Assembly (NCBI RefSeq): GCF_000410875.1
Contig: NZ_AROI01000014.1
Coordinates: forward strand, 1-64,000
Reading direction: 5' to 3'
Origin: Halopseudomonas pelagia CL-AP6
GTDB taxonomy: Bacteria > Pseudomonadota > Gammaproteobacteria > Pseudomonadales > Pseudomonadaceae
Length of the DNA: 64,000 bases
A program made the position numbers and the translations under genes. Positions 61,830 to 64,000 of the stretch are shown here, one piece after another; position 1 is the first letter of the stretch; each line of letters starts with the position of its first letter. The notes beneath the pieces were generated by a model. It was given only the letters and a program-made list of their open reading frames with translations, searched no databases and was not told the origin of the DNA.

Positions 61830-63983
61830 ATGATCAACAGAATCCTGTTGCGCAATGTCTCCAGCTATTCCCCCACCTCCGTCGTAACCATAGCGCCCCT
61901 GAAACGCGTAAGCGTCTTCTACGGCCAAAACGGCACAGGCAAAACAACCATCGGTAACTACCTGCAGGCACCCACCGATGCTCGGTTCACCGAGTGCCAG
62001 CTTGAGCCAGTCAAAGCTGACCGGGAAATTCTGGTTTATAACCATATCTTCATGGAGAAGAACTTCCATGAAACAGCCTCTCAACCCGGGGTATTCACCC
62101 TCAACGAGGGCAATATCGAAGCGGACAAGGCGATTGCGGCGGCCGAGGCGGCCATCAACTCGCTCACTGCTATCCTCGATACGCATATGGCGGCAGGCAC
62201 CCAAGCAAAAGCTGCGCAGGAGGCGGCCAGAGAGGCGCTCAAGGACAATGTCTGGAAGCACAAGGGCCCTTTTGATGGCAGTGCTCTTGCATACTGTTTC
62301 AACCGGTTGAACACCAAAGACCGGTTGCTTGATGCAATTTCTCAGGTTGCATTGGCTGGCACGAATGACACGGCTGAAGGGCTCCTTGCCGAAGCCGCTC
62401 AGTTGCAAAGTGCGAGCGATGTCGAGCTTCCGGGGATTCCCCATCTGAGGTTTCAGGGCGCTGGAATGGAAGCCGATCCAATCTTGGCGGAAGTCATCGC
62501 CGGCGCAGGCGATTCGTACTTGTCAGCACTGATCCAAGAGCTGGGCAACTCGGATTGGGTCAAGCATGCGCTGAAGTTCGAATCGCACTCGAAAGACCAG
62601 TGTCCCTTGTGTCAGCAACCATTGCCGGGAAATTTCTACACCGAGCTACATAAGGTTTTTGATCAGACTTACGAGAGGCGATTGACAGCACTGACCTCGC
62701 TCCAGCAGCAATACGTAAGCGCTGTCGAACAGTTTCTTCGCCAAAGCGAGGCCCCGATTTACAACGTAGAGTCGATTCAGATCCATGTGGCGAACCTGCG
62801 CTCTGTGTTTCAGAGGAACATCCAGGCCATAGCGGCCAAGGTGGCTAGCCCCTCAACGGTTGTTACCCTTGAGGCTACTGACGCGATGATGACATCCCTA
62901 AACGATGCGATTAGCGTCGAGCAGCAAAAAATCGATGGGATCAACGCCAAGATCAAACACAAGCAGTCCCATCTGGACAGCATCAAAGATCGGTTCTGGG
63001 GCTGGCTTAGAAATGCGTGCGAGCCCCACCTCGCAGCATTTAACTCGGAAGATCAGTTGCTGGCGCAAAAGCGACAGACAGCCAAAGATGGAGTTTTGCA
63101 GGTGCGCGCCGAAATAGTTGCCCAACGTGACATCATCACGACGTCTCGCGCTGCGACCACGAACGTTGATCAGTCCGTGGAGAATATCAACCAGTGGCTT
63201 CGAATCTTGGGTTTGAAGGGTTTCGAGCTGATCAAGGAGGAGGGGCCTGTTCCCCAGTACCGCCTGCAGCGTCCGGCACAAAATGATGGCGTATTCAAGA
63301 CACTGAGTGAAGGCGAGAAAACACTAATCTCGTTTCTTTACTTCCTGGAGGTCTGCAACGGGGAGCTAAACGCGGAGGGTGGAAACCTCAAGAGTGAACG
63401 CATCATCGTGATTGACGACCCAATTTCGAGCCTGTCCCACAACTACGTCTACGACATTGCTTCGCTGATCCGCCGCTTGGTTCTCCATCCCAAGACACGC
63501 TTCAAGCAGGTCGTCATCCTGACTCACAACCTGTTTTTCTTCCATGAGATGCACAAGCTGCTGAAGGAAGACAAGGAAGACTCGCTCGCGCTGTTTCGCA
63601 TTACCAAAGCCGATTACAGCACCGTGGTACCCATGGGAGAGAGCGAAATCCAAAATGACTACCAAGCGCTCTGGCAGACGCTCAAGGATGCGCTCAACGG
63701 CTCAGCTTCCCCGAATGTCATTCCCAATGTCATGCGAAATATCCTGGAGCATTACTTCACGTTCGTGCATCAGAAGGACAGCTTGCGCAAAGCCTTGCTG
63801 GAGCTGAGTGACGAGAATCCACAGTTCCGGGCACTCTACAGGTACGTGAACCGAGAATCTCATGCTGACTCTGTCAATCTGACTGACTTTGGTGAGATTG
63901 ACCCGAAAGTCTTCGTCGAACGGTTCAAGGAGGTTTTCACCAAAACCAATTTTGAAGCTCACTTCGACAAGATGATGGCCTGA
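61830..63983 (+). CDS. AAA_13-family ATPase with zinc-hook CPLC motif
   Basis: A 717-residue SMC/Rad50-like ATPase. Walker A is GQNGTGKTT (32-40). Long helical segments surround CPLC (about 259-262), a zinc hook as in RloC. The ABC signature is LSEGEKTLISF (about 492) and Walker B is IVIDDPISSLSHN (about 525-537). The C-terminus contains RYVNRESHAD. PrrC/RloC anticodon nucleases belong to this family; whether this C-terminus is a nuclease cannot be decided by eye. The gene is monocistronic within the window and begins a rightward module cut by the window end. Confidence 0.8.
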   Translation: MINRILLRNVSSYSPTSVVTIAPLKRVSVFYGQNGTGKTTIGNYLQAPTDARFTECQLEPVKADREILVYNHIFMEKNFHETASQPGVFTLNEGNIEADKAIAAAEAAINSLTAILDTHMAAGTQAKAAQEAAREALKDNVWKHKGPFDGSALAYCFNRLNTKDRLLDAISQVALAGTNDTAEGLLAEAAQLQSASDVELPGIPHLRFQGAGMEADPILAEVIAGAGDSYLSALIQELGNSDWVKHALKFESHSKDQCPLCQQPLPGNFYTELHKVFDQTYERRLTALTSLQQQYVSAVEQFLRQSEAPIYNVESIQIHVANLRSVFQRNIQAIAAKVASPSTVVTLEATDAMMTSLNDAISVEQQKIDGINAKIKHKQSHLDSIKDRFWGWLRNACEPHLAAFNSEDQLLAQKRQTAKDGVLQVRAEIVAQRDIITTSRAATTNVDQSVENINQWLRILGLKGFELIKEEGPVPQYRLQRPAQNDGVFKTLSEGEKTLISFLYFLEVCNGELNAEGGNLKSERIIVIDDPISSLSHNYVYDIASLIRRLVLHPKTRFKQVVILTHNLFFFHEMHKLLKEDKEDSLALFRITKADYSTVVPMGESEIQNDYQALWQTLKDALNGSASPNVIPNVMRNILEHYFTFVHQKDSLRKALLELSDENPQFRALYRYVNRESHADSVNLTDFGEIDPKVFVERFKEVFTKTNFEAHFDKMMA

Positions 63984-64000
63984 CTGCGTTTGGGCGTGCT

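Overview
The window looks like an accessory region of a GC-rich gammaproteobacterium, most likely Pseudomonas or a close relative. The basis is the protein families (PFGI-1/ICEclc-type conjugation genes) and the insertion sequences. No rRNA, tRNA, core gene or attachment site is present to fix the species.

Two halves can be distinguished. Positions 1-18,600 are a pile-up of nested mobile elements. A minus-strand group II intron (5' end at 7119) is cut by an IS21-family element (about 480-6560). That element's istB is itself interrupted by a recombinase-in-trio (RIT) element with three tyrosine recombinases (2758-6199). IS66 fragments and an IS1595 remnant follow. A short, lower-GC catabolic remnant comes next: a DUF1329 protein, an AlkB/XylM-like diiron hydroxylase, and the C-terminal half of its reductase. 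An IS5-family element (12948-18394) truncates the reductase. That IS5 is split by a second group II intron, whose reverse transcriptase is split by an IS91-like element. Two group II domain V fossils close the region.

From 18,686 the rest is a PFGI-1/ICEclc-type integrative and conjugative element (ICE). Its conjugation genes run leftward: MobH relaxase TraI, the G-type (tfc-like) type IV secretion genes, VirB4-like ATPase, TraD coupling protein, lytic transglycosylase and PilL-like lipoprotein (20.5-45.1 kb). At the right is a leftward replication/maintenance operon (STY4534 family, DUF932, DUF3275, a methyltransferase, a helicase; 53.3-60.8 kb). The ICE integrase and attachment sites are outside the window.

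Cargo sits between the backbone modules: PrlF/YhaV, RadC, AbiEi/AbiEii, a Fic protein, a Hachiman pair (HamA/HamB), a low-GC pair resembling GapS4a/GapS4b, an orphan 231-aa gene, and a zinc-hook AAA_13 ATPase at the right edge. This is a sizeable set of known or suspected anti-phage and toxin-antitoxin genes on one conjugative element. A motif present three times, with inverted AATCGG/CCGATT arms, lies 5' of the PilL operon, the TIGR03757 operon and radC. It is a candidate shared control site.
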